Source: Prorocentrum cordatum
Taxonomy: Eukaryota; Sar; Dinophyceae; Prorocentrales; Prorocentraceae
Direction: 5' to 3'
Length of the DNA: 64,000 nucleotides
Assembly (NCBI GenBank): GCA_963575745.1
Contig: CAUYUJ010009569.1
Span: 311,953 to 375,952, forward strand
How positions within the stretch are numbered: position 1 is the stretch's first letter; each line of letters opens with the position of its first letter. The translations under genes and the position numbers were made by a program. This document shows positions 19,695 to 29,040 of this stretch, piece after piece. Under the pieces are notes generated by a model. The model did not search any database. It was not told the origin of the DNA and saw only the letters and a program-made list of their open reading frames with translations.

Positions 19695-19902
19695 CGCCTG
19701 AACCAGCTTCCAGAGGCCCGCAAGTTCTCGCCGTGAAGAACAGGAGTCCTGAGGGAAATGGATCCTAAGGTTTTCTCTGCTGACGGCAAGCCAGGGTCTT
19801 TTCTGGGTGCCAGGACCGTTAGAACACGATTCACGATAAGAAGCGGGGAAGCCCCAGGGTCCATGACCAGCGTCCCTCAGGAGCCCGTTTCTTTGCTGCC
19901 AA

Positions 19903-20133
19903 AGGTTCATAAAAGAGCCAGGGCACGCTGACACCTACAAGGGGCTGAAGGTCAACTTTATCCCTCACCACAACCCTGACCTGGTCTTCTTCGACCAACA
20001 TGGGCAGGAGAAGGAACGCCTCGACCTGGGCCGCTTCACCTGCGACCAGATCCACGACCTGATGCAGCAGAAGGGCTTTGAGAGGAAGAAGGGCAAGAAG
20101 TGGAAGGGCGAAATTCGGACGTGCTCTGGATGA
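19903..20133 (+). CDS. Sep15/SelM-type thioredoxin-fold terminal exon, copy 2
   Basis: The frame reads RFIKEPGHADTYKGLKVNFI, PHHNPDLVFFDQHGQEKERL, then DLGRFTCDQIHDLMQQKGF and a Lys-rich tail ending EIRTCSG, stop at 20131-20133. It shares its tail and downstream bases (GATGACGC.TGAA.CAGCT) with copy 1 and its core with the exon at 27680-27907 (GLKINFIPHHNPVLILFDDE). The fold and likely ER redox role are those of the Sep15/SelM family. The boundary AG near 19904 is tentative. It could be an alternative last exon or a separate tandem gene copy. Confidence 0.6.
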   Translation, partial: RFIKEPGHADTYKGLKVNFIPHHNPDLVFFDQHGQEKERLDLGRFTCDQIHDLMQQKGFERKKGKKWKGEIRTCSG

Positions 20134-20494
20134 CGCTTGAATCAGCTCCCCGAGGTCGGGTAAGAGAAACGCACAGCTTGGCCAAGCCATTGGACCATGC
20201 AGCCGATGTGGAAACCCATGGGCCCATGGGGGAACGCTTGCGGGAGGAAGAGGGGGAATGAGGAGGACAGGAAGGAGGAGGACGAGGAGGACGAACAGGA
20301 CGAGGAGGATGAGTTTCAGAGTAAGCTCAGGATCATGCAGCGATGCTGCAATACATCCTTCCGTCCCAAGCCCTCTCCTCAGAAGACTCTGCAAGCATTC
20401 CTTCCACCGTGGGAAGCACCCTCTTGAATGACGACGAGCGCCAAGTGGGCCAGCGGCTCAGGCGAGACCCCGTTTTGTAGGGTAGCTTCAAACG
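20134..20494. other. Downstream flank with short GGA stretch, no gene recognised
   Basis: A GAGGAGGAC-rich stretch at 20245-20320 and otherwise mixed sequence. It may be the 3' UTR or intergenic flank of the preceding exon. Confidence 0.4.
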
Positions 20495-20665
20495 CACAGT
20501 GGAGACCCATGCCAAGAAACACCCTGCTTGCCTCCAGGGTGCCCTGGGTTTCTTGGGTTTCGACGGTTTTGCTGTGGAAAGCGCGACCTTCCCACACGTG
20601 GACGTCCTGGGGTCTCAGGGTTGGGTTTCTCGTGGAAGGTCTCTTGTGGACTGGCCTCCGCTGCA
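20495..20665 (+). repeat. Dispersed ~170-bp repeat, copy 1 (partner at 38083-38255)
   Basis: Shares GTGGAGACCCATGCCAAGAA and a following CACCCTGCTTGCCTCCAGGG with 38083-38255, as well as the end TCTTGTGGACTGGCC. Both copies keep one frame open (VETHAKKHPACLQGALGF ... GSQGW ... LVDWP), so a short conserved exon cannot be excluded, but no family was recognised. Confidence 0.75.
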
Positions 20666-21049
20666 GCTCTGTTCGTACCAACGACAACGCGGACCAAGAA
20701 CCCGCTTCCTTCCGAATCGCCGCGGGCGCTGTGCCAGCACCAGCGCTGCCGCAGGCGGCCGCGGCGGGGCTGCCCTCCTTGGAGGCGCCCGCGTGGGTGA
20801 GGTGCGGAGCGAACGTGCGGCCACGCGGGTGTGCCTCGTGCTGGCCTGGCCGTGGGGCAAACCACCGTGGAGACGCTGGGGCTGTCTTGGTCAAGGAAGG
20901 AAAATCCACCCGGACCCCATGAGTGGCGTTTACCAAACGGCCTTGGGCGTTTATTACACGGCCCTGCCCTGTTCGATTCCTTGGGTGCGTTTACTCAGCG
21001 GCTTCGCGTGTCGGGGTGATTCTTATGGAGGTGGATTTTCTGCCCTCTA
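20666..21049. other. GC-rich spacer, no gene recognised
   Basis: Ala/Pro/Arg-rich frames on both strands with no conserved motif. Confidence 0.4.
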
Positions 21050-21540
21050 CTTGGGGCTCTTGTCTTGGCTTTTGGCCTGCCTTGGGGGCCTCCTGGGGTC
21101 CTCTTCGGCCTCTTGGGGGGTTCCTGGAGCTGTCTTGGGGCGCTCTCGGGCCGCCTGGCGCCTTCAGGGCCGTCGTGGGAGCTCTCTTGGGGCGACCCGG
21201 GGCTGCCTTGGGCGGCTGTCTGTCTCGACATTCCCGTGCTTTCTCTTCTGATTTGATTGCCTGTAATTCTGGCATCTTGTTTCCACGGATCCGCTGCAAG
21301 AATGCATTGCAATCCAGATTCTAGAATCGAAATAAGATGCACATTCTTGACGTTTCGCGTGTCCCCACCAGCCCGTCCAGACACGATGGGAGGCTTTCTT
21401 GATGCCTCTTCGAGGCTATCTTGAGCCATGCTCGGCTCGAGGCTGGCGAAGGCTTGCTTGAGCCATGCTCAGTTATCTTGGGACATCTTGAGGCTGCCTT
21501 GGGGCCTCTTGGAGGTCTGTCGGAGGCTATATTGAGCCAT
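21050..21540 (+). repeat. CCTCTTGG-type dispersed repeat
   Basis: GGGGCCTCTTGG/GGCTGTCTTGGGG units, an A/T-rich core at about 21240-21350, and CTTGAGCCATGCTC direct repeats at 21420-21545. Confidence 0.8.
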
Positions 21541-21574
21541 GCACAACTCAACCTTCTGGGACCATCTCCGGGAT

Positions 21575-21720
21575 AGGAGTAGGAAGAGGAGGAGGAAGAG
21601 AAGGAGGACGGCGGAACAGACCGCCTTTGCGCCCGCACGCCCGAGGAGAAGGAGGAGGAGGAAGAGGAGGAGGAGGGGGAGCACGAGGAGGAGGAGGGAG
21701 GAGGATGAAGAGGAGGACCA
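21575..21720. repeat. GGA trinucleotide array
   Basis: Imperfect (GGA)n. Confidence 0.85.
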
Positions 21721-21859
21721 ATGTAAACCCAAGACTCATCAACGGTGTTGGAGTACACCCTCCCTCCAAGATCTCTTTTCACATGCCCCTACAAAGGGTT
21801 AATTTCCATTGAGCGAAGTGCCCCGATGGGGGACAGCTGTGTGAAAATCACGATGCGTG

Positions 21860-22330
21860 CCAAAACACCATTCCCAGGATTTCAACGCCATGTGTCAACC
21901 TTACTGTTGCGTCTTGACGATCCTGAATCGTGACAGAAAGCCATTCCTGGGACTTCAACACCCCGAATCCGCGTAACTGTTGCGCCCTGGCAGTCCTGAG
22001 TCGTTCCGAAAACATTTCTTGTTCGTTGCCCCCAGAAGCCAGTGAAACTCCTGCATGGTTTGACTACGAATGCGCGCGACATTGAGACGATAACCACATG
22101 TTTAGAACGAGCCGCCCTCAATCCTTGAAGCTCTTGCAACTGTAAAAAGCGAATGTGCGCGGCGCTGAGGCGAGAACCACATTTTGAAAACGAACCGCCA
22201 ATCCGTGAAGCTTTGCAAATATTAATAACGAATGTGCGCGGCGCGGAGGAAAGGTCCACTTTGAAGAAAACGAACCGCCCTGAATCGTGAAATTCATTGC
22301 AATTGTTAAAGACGAATGTGTGCGGCTGTG
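21860..22330 (+). repeat. Tandem repeat of ~80-85 bp (GAATGTGCGCGGCG units)
   Basis: Units marked by GAATGTGCGCGGCG begin near 22151, 22230 and 22314, and each carries CCGCCCTCAATCCTTGAAGC. Weaker related units extend back to about 21860. An isolated further unit lies at about 22910-22980, beyond an inserted LINE fragment. Confidence 0.75.
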
Positions 22331-22800
22331 GTGAAGCCGACTGTGGTGAAGCCGACTGTCCTTCACGGGGCTGCCATTTGGGTAATGACGAGCCCAATGG
22401 AAATCATGTTGCAACGTTGCCAGGGACGCATGCTGCGCATGATCCTGGAGAGGGAGAGTAAACGAGTCAAGACAAACACCGGTCTGGGTGACACTGTCGA
22501 ACCGTGGGTGGACTGTCAAGCGATCCACCAGAGAAGCGGAATCAAAGATGGTCGAGTCGAACATTGACTCCTGGGTCGTGGTACAAAGGAACATGAAATG
22601 GGCATGGGCGCAACAAACACAACAATCGTCATCGAATAAGTGGCCAAGGATTGTTGCAGAATGGGAGCCTCAGTTCGCGCTGAGGTCTCAGGGAAAACCT
22701 AGAGCTCGTTGGTCCGATGAGACTCAAAGGTTTCTAATCTTCGAAAGGGATCCAAGACATATTGTACAAGTACGCCGAGGACTGAAATTCATTTGAACCA
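22316..22800 (+). pseudogene. LINE RT C-terminal fragment
   Basis: The frame at 22350-22450 reads VLHGAAIWVMTSPMEIMLQR, then CQGRMLRMIL, the standard post-RT block of LINE ORF2. After a frame change near 22500 it continues EAESKMVESNIDSWVVVQRN, MKWAWAQQ and GKPRARWSDETQRF, the WxxRQR...GRPxxRW motif set of dinoflagellate LINEs. It is a short dead fragment interrupting the ~82-bp tandem array. A 15-bp direct repeat (GTGGTGAAGCCGACT) lies twice at its 5' edge (22328-22360). Confidence 0.75.
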
Positions 22801-22984
22801 GAGCTCGTGCACAGGAGCGGCATATGAGAGCTGCGGCCCCTGCGCCTTGCCCCCCGCGGGTCGGCCTTCTAGGCCAGACACGGCGCGCCTTGTCTTGTTT
22901 TGCCTTAAATGTGCGCGGCGCTGAGGCGAGAGCCAGTTTTTGAAAACGACCCGCCCTCAATCCGTGAAGCTCCGACGCAGCTAA

Positions 22985-24270
22985 GGCGATCCTGAAATCA
23001 AGAGCGCTGGATTCACATCCGACCGCGCGGCCAACGCGGCGTGGAACGTCATTCTTAGACATGCGCTTCACGCCATAGAAGAGGAGCCCAAGAGACATAC
23101 TATACCATTTGTGTTCACTCGTTTGCTGCACCAGGCCATGTTTGTGAGCAGCGCGTTCACAGCCCATGACGGTGCATCGCGTTGCCAGGCGCTCTGCGGG
23201 CGACGGCCTGCAAGCCCCCCAGACCTTCCGACCATTGACTATGATCCAAGGCAGGGGTACGTCATACCACAACCGTGAACGACGGATCGGGGATATCACC
23301 ATCGAGGCTACAACGCAAGTCGTTGCAGCAACTCAAACCAATCGTGCCTTACGCCCGAACGCTACACCACCTGGCCAACGCACTTACAAATGCGGAGATC
23401 TCGTGGTCTACCGCCGACCCACCACGCTAAACTATGATTCGGGGGAAGGAATAGCCCATGCCGCGTCGCACGGAATGGCCCAGAACGGGCCACGTCGTGG
23501 CGCAGGTTGGCGGGGGCGGAATTCTGGTGCAATAGCCAGATCCACGGCGCACGCCACACGTGGGAGCTTTTCTTGTCCGCGCGGTCGGCTCCGACATGGC
23601 GGTCACGCGTGCGATGACGATGGTCTTCTTCGTTGCCCTATTTGCGGGGAACCTGTTATGACATTCGGCAATCTGCCAACGAAGCGTGAGGACAGACCCA
23701 CGACAGACGACTGCGAGTAAGTTATCGCCTGAGGTCCATTTGGTCCTGCAGTATCTCAGCAGGAATGGTTTCCGCATCGAGAATGCGTTTACGGCGCAAC
23801 TGGCCCAAGGTGTCCACCGACTCCCCGATGTCCAACATGGCCATGGCCGCGCGTTGGTCTATCGCGGCAGCGCGATGTTATCCCAGGATTCCATTTTTAC
23901 GCATTCGATGGCGCAGCTCTGATTATGCACGAAGTTATTGCAAAGACGCGGGCCGTCCAGTGTCTCAAACTGTCGAAACCTATGGCGGGCTTTGACGAGG
24001 AGGTATCCAAGCTCAAGGATCTGGCGGACACGCCGCCACCGCCGCGCGGAAACGCTCAGGGGGGCGAGAGACCATTATAAGAAAGGGGATTATTCGGGGC
24101 CGCTCCAATCGAGGATTTGCACTCGGTGCCGACTCAGAAGATCACGAAAGACCGCGCGTTGGTGCCCGTCGCCAGCGAAGAGCAGGGCCGCCTGTCATCC
24201 CGGGGCAATTTGCAGTGCGACGCGGAGGAGCATGCCGCGCGCCTCTATGCTCGGCTAATCCCGGCGCAAC
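22985..24270 (+). pseudogene. Decayed LTR-retrotransposon integrase C-terminal region
   Basis: At about 23005-23260 one frame reads FTSDRAANAAWNVILRHALH, HTIPFVFTRLLHQAMF, then FTAHDGASRCQALCGRRPAS and PPDLP. This is the hallmark end of LTR-element integrase cores: an Asn/Ala-rich helix, then DGxSxxQAxxGRxPxxPPDL. Downstream, TYKCGDLVVYRR and GHVVAQVGGGGILVQ resemble the C-terminal chromatin/nucleic-acid-binding part (YKxGDLVxYxR...GxxxVxxxGGxxxV), but in another frame and with stops. No catalytic triad remains. It is older and more decayed than the Copia element at 57-64 kb. Confidence 0.5.
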
Positions 24271-24670
24271 TCACATGCTAGATTACGACGGGCGTGGACA
24301 GGATCGAACTGCGTTTCATGGCAGACGTGACCAATGACGCACCGTCAAAGCAGCAGCAACGACAACTGGGCGAAAACCGCATCGCTGCGATGCGAGTTGT
24401 TGCGACAGCGGCCTCGAAACGAACTGCGGCCGTCAAAGAAGGCGACCTCCTTGCGAATATCGGAGACCCTCCGCCCGCGAAGATATCTAAGGCAATGGAC
24501 AGATAGGTCAAGGTCTGGCTTGATTTGTGAACGACGAGCAATGGAGACGAAGCACGTTGCCAAATAATTTCCAGATCTCTAAACAATGTTGAAAACATGT
24601 CTTAAACGTGTGCAAAGCATGGCGTAAACATTTTGAGAACGTTGTTCACACGTTTCTCATGTTTTTTGTT
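24271..24670. other. Spacer, no gene recognised
   Basis: Short ORFs only. Possibly further decayed retroelement sequence. Confidence 0.4.
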
Positions 24671-24960
24671 GGGCTGCGATCTGCGAAACTGCCGCCAATT
24701 TCGTGGGCTCCTGGGAGGGTCAGCGGAGGTGCGTCATACGCAGATCACCACGAGACCTCGACGTACGATGGGGGGGCTGCGATCTGCGAAGCTGACGCCA
24801 CTTTCGTGGGCTTTTGGGAGGGGCAGCTGAGGTACGTCCTACGCAGATCACCACGAGCCCTCGCTGTTCCTTGGGAGGCTGCAATCTGCGATTGTCGCCA
24901 CTTTCGTGGGTTCCTGGGAGGGCCAGCGGGGGGTCTCTTCGGAGGGCTCTCCGAAGTTCT
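24671..24960 (+). repeat. Three tandem ~103-bp units
   Basis: Units begin GGCTGC(G/A)ATCTGCGA near 24672, 24775 and 24877. Each has TTTCGTGGG and, in the first two, ACGCAGATCACCACGAG. Confidence 0.9.
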
Positions 24961-25550
24961 TTGGAAACAGTTTTGACGCCACTGGGGGGCCGCTGGGAGG
25001 TTTCTTGGGGGCCTCCTGGGATTTGCTGGGGACTTTTGGCCGTCTTGGGGGCCTCTTTTGGTGCCTCTTGGGGGCCTCTTGGGGCCTCTTAGGTCTTATG
25101 GGGGCCTTTGGGGGGTGTCTGGGCGATTTTTGGGACCGAGAGTTCGAAATGTGTGTTCGGGTTCGTTTGGGAGGCCGCGTGGCCTGTCCCAAGGCCATTT
25201 TGGGCCATTTTGGGGCCCTCTTGGAGGCTTTTGTACCGTTCTGGGACGATCTTGGGGCCTCGCCGTCCAGGGCAGTCGGCAGCTCGAAAAGGCGGTACTG
25301 CCAAATTGTTCGAAAACGAAAGCAACATCAATGTTTTCTGCGTTTGCGGGGCCTCTCGGAGTTTTTGTTGGAAGCCTCTTGGAGCGTCTTGGGCACTTCT
25401 TGGGCCGTCTTGAGACCAATGTGGGCCATCTTGAAACGTTCTTTTGGTCGAAGCCGTGGGGCGTGCCACCCTTTTGGCGCTTGATTGGTGCGCCCGGGTT
25501 GGCCCCCCGAGGCCGCGCCCAGGATTTCCGGCATCTTTGGTCCGACCTTT
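24961..25550 (+). repeat. CCTCTTGG-type dispersed repeat
   Basis: GGGGGCCTCTTGGGG units with an A/T-rich core at about 25295-25340 (GTTCGAAAACGAAAGCAACA). Confidence 0.85.
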
Positions 25551-25690
25551 TTGGGACCTTGCCGGGACGGTATTTTTCGTCCCTGGAGCCCCAGGGGCCG
25601 CCGCGCGCGCGAACTAGAAACATTATGTCATTCTTACCGGAGATTTGAGCACGCACGCCTCTGGCCCGTTGGGCCAGCGAATTGGGCGAT
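25551..25690 (+). repeat. Dispersed ~130-bp cassette, copy 1 (partner at 26685-26815)
   Basis: Shares GGGACCTTGCCGGG, the TATTTTTCG core, CCCAGGGGC, then GAGATTT(T/G)AGCACGC and CTGGCCCGTTGGGCC, with 26685-26815. Confidence 0.85.
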
Positions 25691-25759
25691 TATTTTTACG
25701 CTTCTCCTCCTGCTGCTCCACCTCCGTTTCCTCCATTTTCACATCATCGTTCTCGCGCC

Positions 25760-26075
25760 ATTTGTCGATTTCAGCTCACATGTTTCCAATCGAGCTCCCG
25801 CTCTTCGGAGCATTATGCTGATTGTTTAGGGGCCGTGGGTCTCTGACGGACCTCCTGAAGGCCTCTTGGGTGTTTCTAAGGCTTCTCATGGAGGGTCTTG
25901 AGGGCCTCTGGGGGCGCCATTTTTCGATTCCAGCTCCTATGTTTCCAATCGATCCCCCGCTCTTCGGAGCATTATGATGATTGTTTGGGGGCCAGGGTCT
26001 CAAGGGGACCTTCTGAAGGCCTCTTGGGTGCCTCTGAGGCTTCGCCTGGAAGGTCTTGAGGGCCTCTCGGGGCCA
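25760..26075 (+). repeat. Tandem ~157-bp duplication
   Basis: Two units start near 25761 and 25918. Both contain TGTTTCCAATCGA, CCCGCTCTTCGGAGCATTAT and CTGAAGGCCTCTTGGGTG. Confidence 0.9.
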
Positions 26076-26684
26076 GTTCGGGGGCCTCTTGGGGGCCTCC
26101 TGAAAGCCTGTTGGGTACCTCTTAGGCTGTCTTGGAGGGTCTTGGGGGCCTCTTGGAGCCTCTTGGGGAGCTATTGGAGGCATCTGGGGGCTTCTGGGCC
26201 CCTCTTGGGGCCGAAAGGTCAAACTTTTTGTTCGGGTTCCTCCTCTGGGGCCCCTCCTGGGTTCGTCCTGGAGCTCTTTTAGCCGGTCTTGGAGGCCTCT
26301 TGGGCTGTCTTGGCGCCCGCTTGGGTCGTGCCGGGGTGTTCTCAGAGGCCTCTTGGACCGTTTTGGGACGAGATTGTGGGCCTCTTGGCCAGTCTTGGAG
26401 CGTCGAGAAGCTGAAAATGCGAGAACGAGAAAATCATTTGAACATGCAATGACAATCAATAGTTTTTACTTCTTGGGGCCTTCTTGGGAAAGTTTCTGGA
26501 GGCTTTTCGGGGCGTTTGGGAGGCTTCTTGAGCTGTCTTGGGGCAATCCTGGGCGTCTTGGAACGATCTTGTGACATCTCGGAGCGCTCTGAGATTATCT
26601 TGGCGACCTCTTCGGGGCATCTTGGCCCTTCTGGAGAAGGCGGCGTCCAGGAGCACAACTATCTCTGAGGCGGACTTGCCGGGA
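26076..26684 (+). repeat. CCTCTTGG-type dispersed repeat
   Basis: Same family, with an A/T-rich core at about 26405-26470. Confidence 0.85.
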
Positions 26685-26815
26685 CCTTGCCGGGGTATTT
26701 TTCGGCCGGGGACCCCCAGGGGCGGCCCCGCGCGAGCGAACCAGAAAATTCTTGACCAGTCGCTGGAGATTTTAGCACGCCGCTGGCCCGTTGGGCCGGC
26801 GAATTGCCTCGAGGC
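26685..26815 (+). repeat. Dispersed ~130-bp cassette, copy 2
   Basis: Second copy of the 25551-25690 cassette. It ends in CGCTGGCCCGTTGGGCCGGC and leads directly into the microsatellite field. Confidence 0.85.
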
Positions 26816-26819
26816 ACGG

Positions 26820-27060
26820 TGGCGGTTCTCTGTCTCTTTCTCTCTCTGTCCCTGTGTGTGTGTGGGTCCCTTTCTCTGGCTGTATGTACGTATGCATGTC
26901 TGTATGCATGTATGCATGTGTGTATGTATGCATTCATGCGTGCATGTATGTGTAAATATCTATGCATATGAACATGTGTATGTATATGCATATGTAAATG
27001 TACATGTATTTGCATTTGCATATGTATATGTACATATGTGTACATGTATATATATATATA

Positions 27061-27149
<89 letters not shown>

Positions 27150-27286
27150 GTGCAGGTGCAGGTGCAGGTGCAGGTGCATGTGCAGGTGCATGTGCATGTG
27201 CATGTACATGTGCACGTGCACGTGCATGTGCATGTGCATGTGCATGTGCATGTGTGTATATCTATCAGTCTGTCTGTCTGTCTGCC

Positions 27287-27333
<47 letters not shown>

Positions 27334-27585
27334 ATGTATGTATGTATGTATGTATGTATGCATGTACGTATGTATGAATGTATGTACATACGTACGTACG
27401 TACGTACGTACGTACGTAATGTACGTATGTATGTATGTATGTATGCATGTATGTATGCATGCATGCATGCATGTATGTATGTATGTATGTATTCATGTAT
27501 TAATGTATTAATGTATGTATGTACGTACGTATGTATGTATATATGTATGTGTATATGTGTCTGTTTGTGTATATATATAGGTAGT
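26820..27585. repeat. Mixed microsatellite field: TATGTA, GTGCAG, CTGT, ACGT
   Basis: Successive homogeneous blocks: TCTC/TGTG, TATGTA, (GGTGCA)n, (GTGCAT)n, (CTGT)n, (GTAT)n and a (CGTA)n run. Their order suggests stepwise conversion of one unit into the next by single-base changes. Confidence 0.95.
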
Positions 27586-27679
27586 CATGTATATTAATGG
27601 GCATTTTCTTTCGACAGGCTGGCATACACATTAAGATATTCCCATCCATAACAAAATAGTGCTTACCATGCACATAATG

Positions 27680-27907
27680 TGTGATACCCGAGACCTCTCC
27701 GAGGTCCGGAGGTTCATCCTGGAGTTCGGGAACGCTGATTCTTACGTGGGTTTGAAGATCAACTTCATCCCGCACCACAACCCAGTCCTGATCCTCTTCG
27801 ACGATGAGGGCCAAGAGAAGGAGGAATTGGACCTGAGCGAGTACACATACGAGAGGCTCAAGACTTTCGTGGACGAGCAGGGCTTCAAGCGGAAGGAGGT
27901 TATGTAG
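27680..27907 (+). CDS. Sep15/SelM-type thioredoxin-fold terminal exon, copy 3
   Basis: The frame reads DTRDLSEVRRFILEFGNADS, then YVGLKINFIPHHNPVLILFD, DEGQEKEELDLSEYTYERLK and TFVDEQGFKRKEVM, stop at 27905-27907. It matches the Sep15/SelM C-terminal half closely (xVxxFh...YxGLxhxFhxxxxPVLxLxDDxGxxxEELxhxxxxxxxhxxFhxE) and is very close to the exon at 19903-20133. The upstream boundary is unclear; a GTG at 27659 is probably not a start. Its last ~50 bp and 3' flank are tandemly duplicated at about 28190. Confidence 0.65.
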   Translation, partial: CDTRDLSEVRRFILEFGNADSYVGLKINFIPHHNPVLILFDDEGQEKEELDLSEYTYERLKTFVDEQGFKRKEVM

Positions 27908-28480
27908 AGGCTGGCTCAGCTCTTGTAGTCTCCGAGGCTTGGAGCAACAAACGGAACATGTTAATGTGGTCGGAAAGGGCAGGAATGCGGAGCAAGGCTA
28001 AATTGGGTGGGGAAGGGAATCAAGGTGATAACAGCGGCGCCAACGATTCCGCTTGCTAGTGTAGCACGATTGGGGTGCGCGCGTGACTTCGTCTTCTGTT
28101 TTGAGCGCGCCAGTCACTCTGGCATGCTCCAGCCTGAGGCGGATGATAGCTTGCCTTTAGGGCTGCCCAGCATTTGGACTGTTGGGGCTCAAGACCTTCA
28201 TTGACGAGCAGGGTTCATGCGAAAGAGGAGGCCAGCTCGAGCGTTGCGATCTCGAGGCGAGGAGAAGGCAGGAGGGCGGACCAGGGCCGAGTGGAGCGGG
28301 GAAGGGAGTTAAGCAGACTGCAGCGATGCCAGCGCCTCCCGCTTGCTGATGCGGCACGGTAGGGGCGCCGCGCGTGACTTCGTCTACTAGCTTGAGCGCG
28401 CCAGCCGCGCTGGCATGCTCGGGCCTGCGGCAAATGATAGCTCGCCTCTTAGGGCCGCCCAGCACAGGCAGGAGGCTGCT
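27854..28480 (+). repeat. Tandem duplication of exon 3' end and flank
   Basis: Unit 1 (about 27854-28170) and unit 2 (about 28188-28480) share, in order: GCTCAAGAC(T/C)TTC then GACGAGCAGGG; a GGGGAAGGGA segment; GCGCGTGACTTCGTCT; TTGAGCGCGCCAG; CTGGCATGCTC; and AGGGC(T/C)GCCCAGCA. Unit 2 carries a broken copy of the exon end (LKTFIDEQG). The copies have diverged considerably, so the event is old. Confidence 0.8.
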
Positions 28481-29040
28481 GGGGCGCGATATACTCGCGG
28501 CAGCCACATCCGTACGAACAAAAATAAGAGGGATGCGATGCGCCAGCTTTTATGGGAGGTGAGGAGGTCGAAGCGGATGAGGAGGGCGAACGATGCGAAG
28601 TAGGAGAACACGTATGATAAGTAAGAGGAGAGGGATGAGAGGAGAGGAGGATTTGAGATGTGGGATGACGAGTGACACTGCCACCGCCGCGCCCTCGTGG
28701 GGCCGTCTTGGGAGCCTTCTGTGCACTCTTGCGGGCCTTGGGGGCTTATAAGGCCGCTTTCGACGCTTTTGATACCGAAAGGGGGGGAGAGTAAACAGGA
28801 AAAGACCTTCTCAGAAAGCGGCGGGACTTCTCAGAAGCCCTCGCGCCATCCGGAAAATGTTCTGTGCCTTCGGGGAAAGCTCAGGAAACTTCTTAGAAGG
28901 CTGGGGGACCCTCGGGCCTTCTGAGAAGGCCCGCCCTTCTCACTTCCCCCTGGGCGCGCCGCCGAGAATGCCAACATCGTGGATCAGTGCACAACTGTCC
29001 AACGATTTGGTTCTCGTGGAGAAGAGGAAGAAAAGGAAAA
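28481..29040. other. GC-rich flank with TTCTCAGAA repeats, no gene
   Basis: AGGAGAGG-rich stretch, a short CCTCTTGG-like piece at 28690-28760 and repeated CTTCTCAGAA(G/A) motifs at 28805-28930. Confidence 0.45.

Noticed and set aside
28187-28199. GGGGCTCAAG resembling the DinoSL end
   Set aside because: It is explained by the duplicated exon sequence GCTCAAGAC; no upstream leader match.
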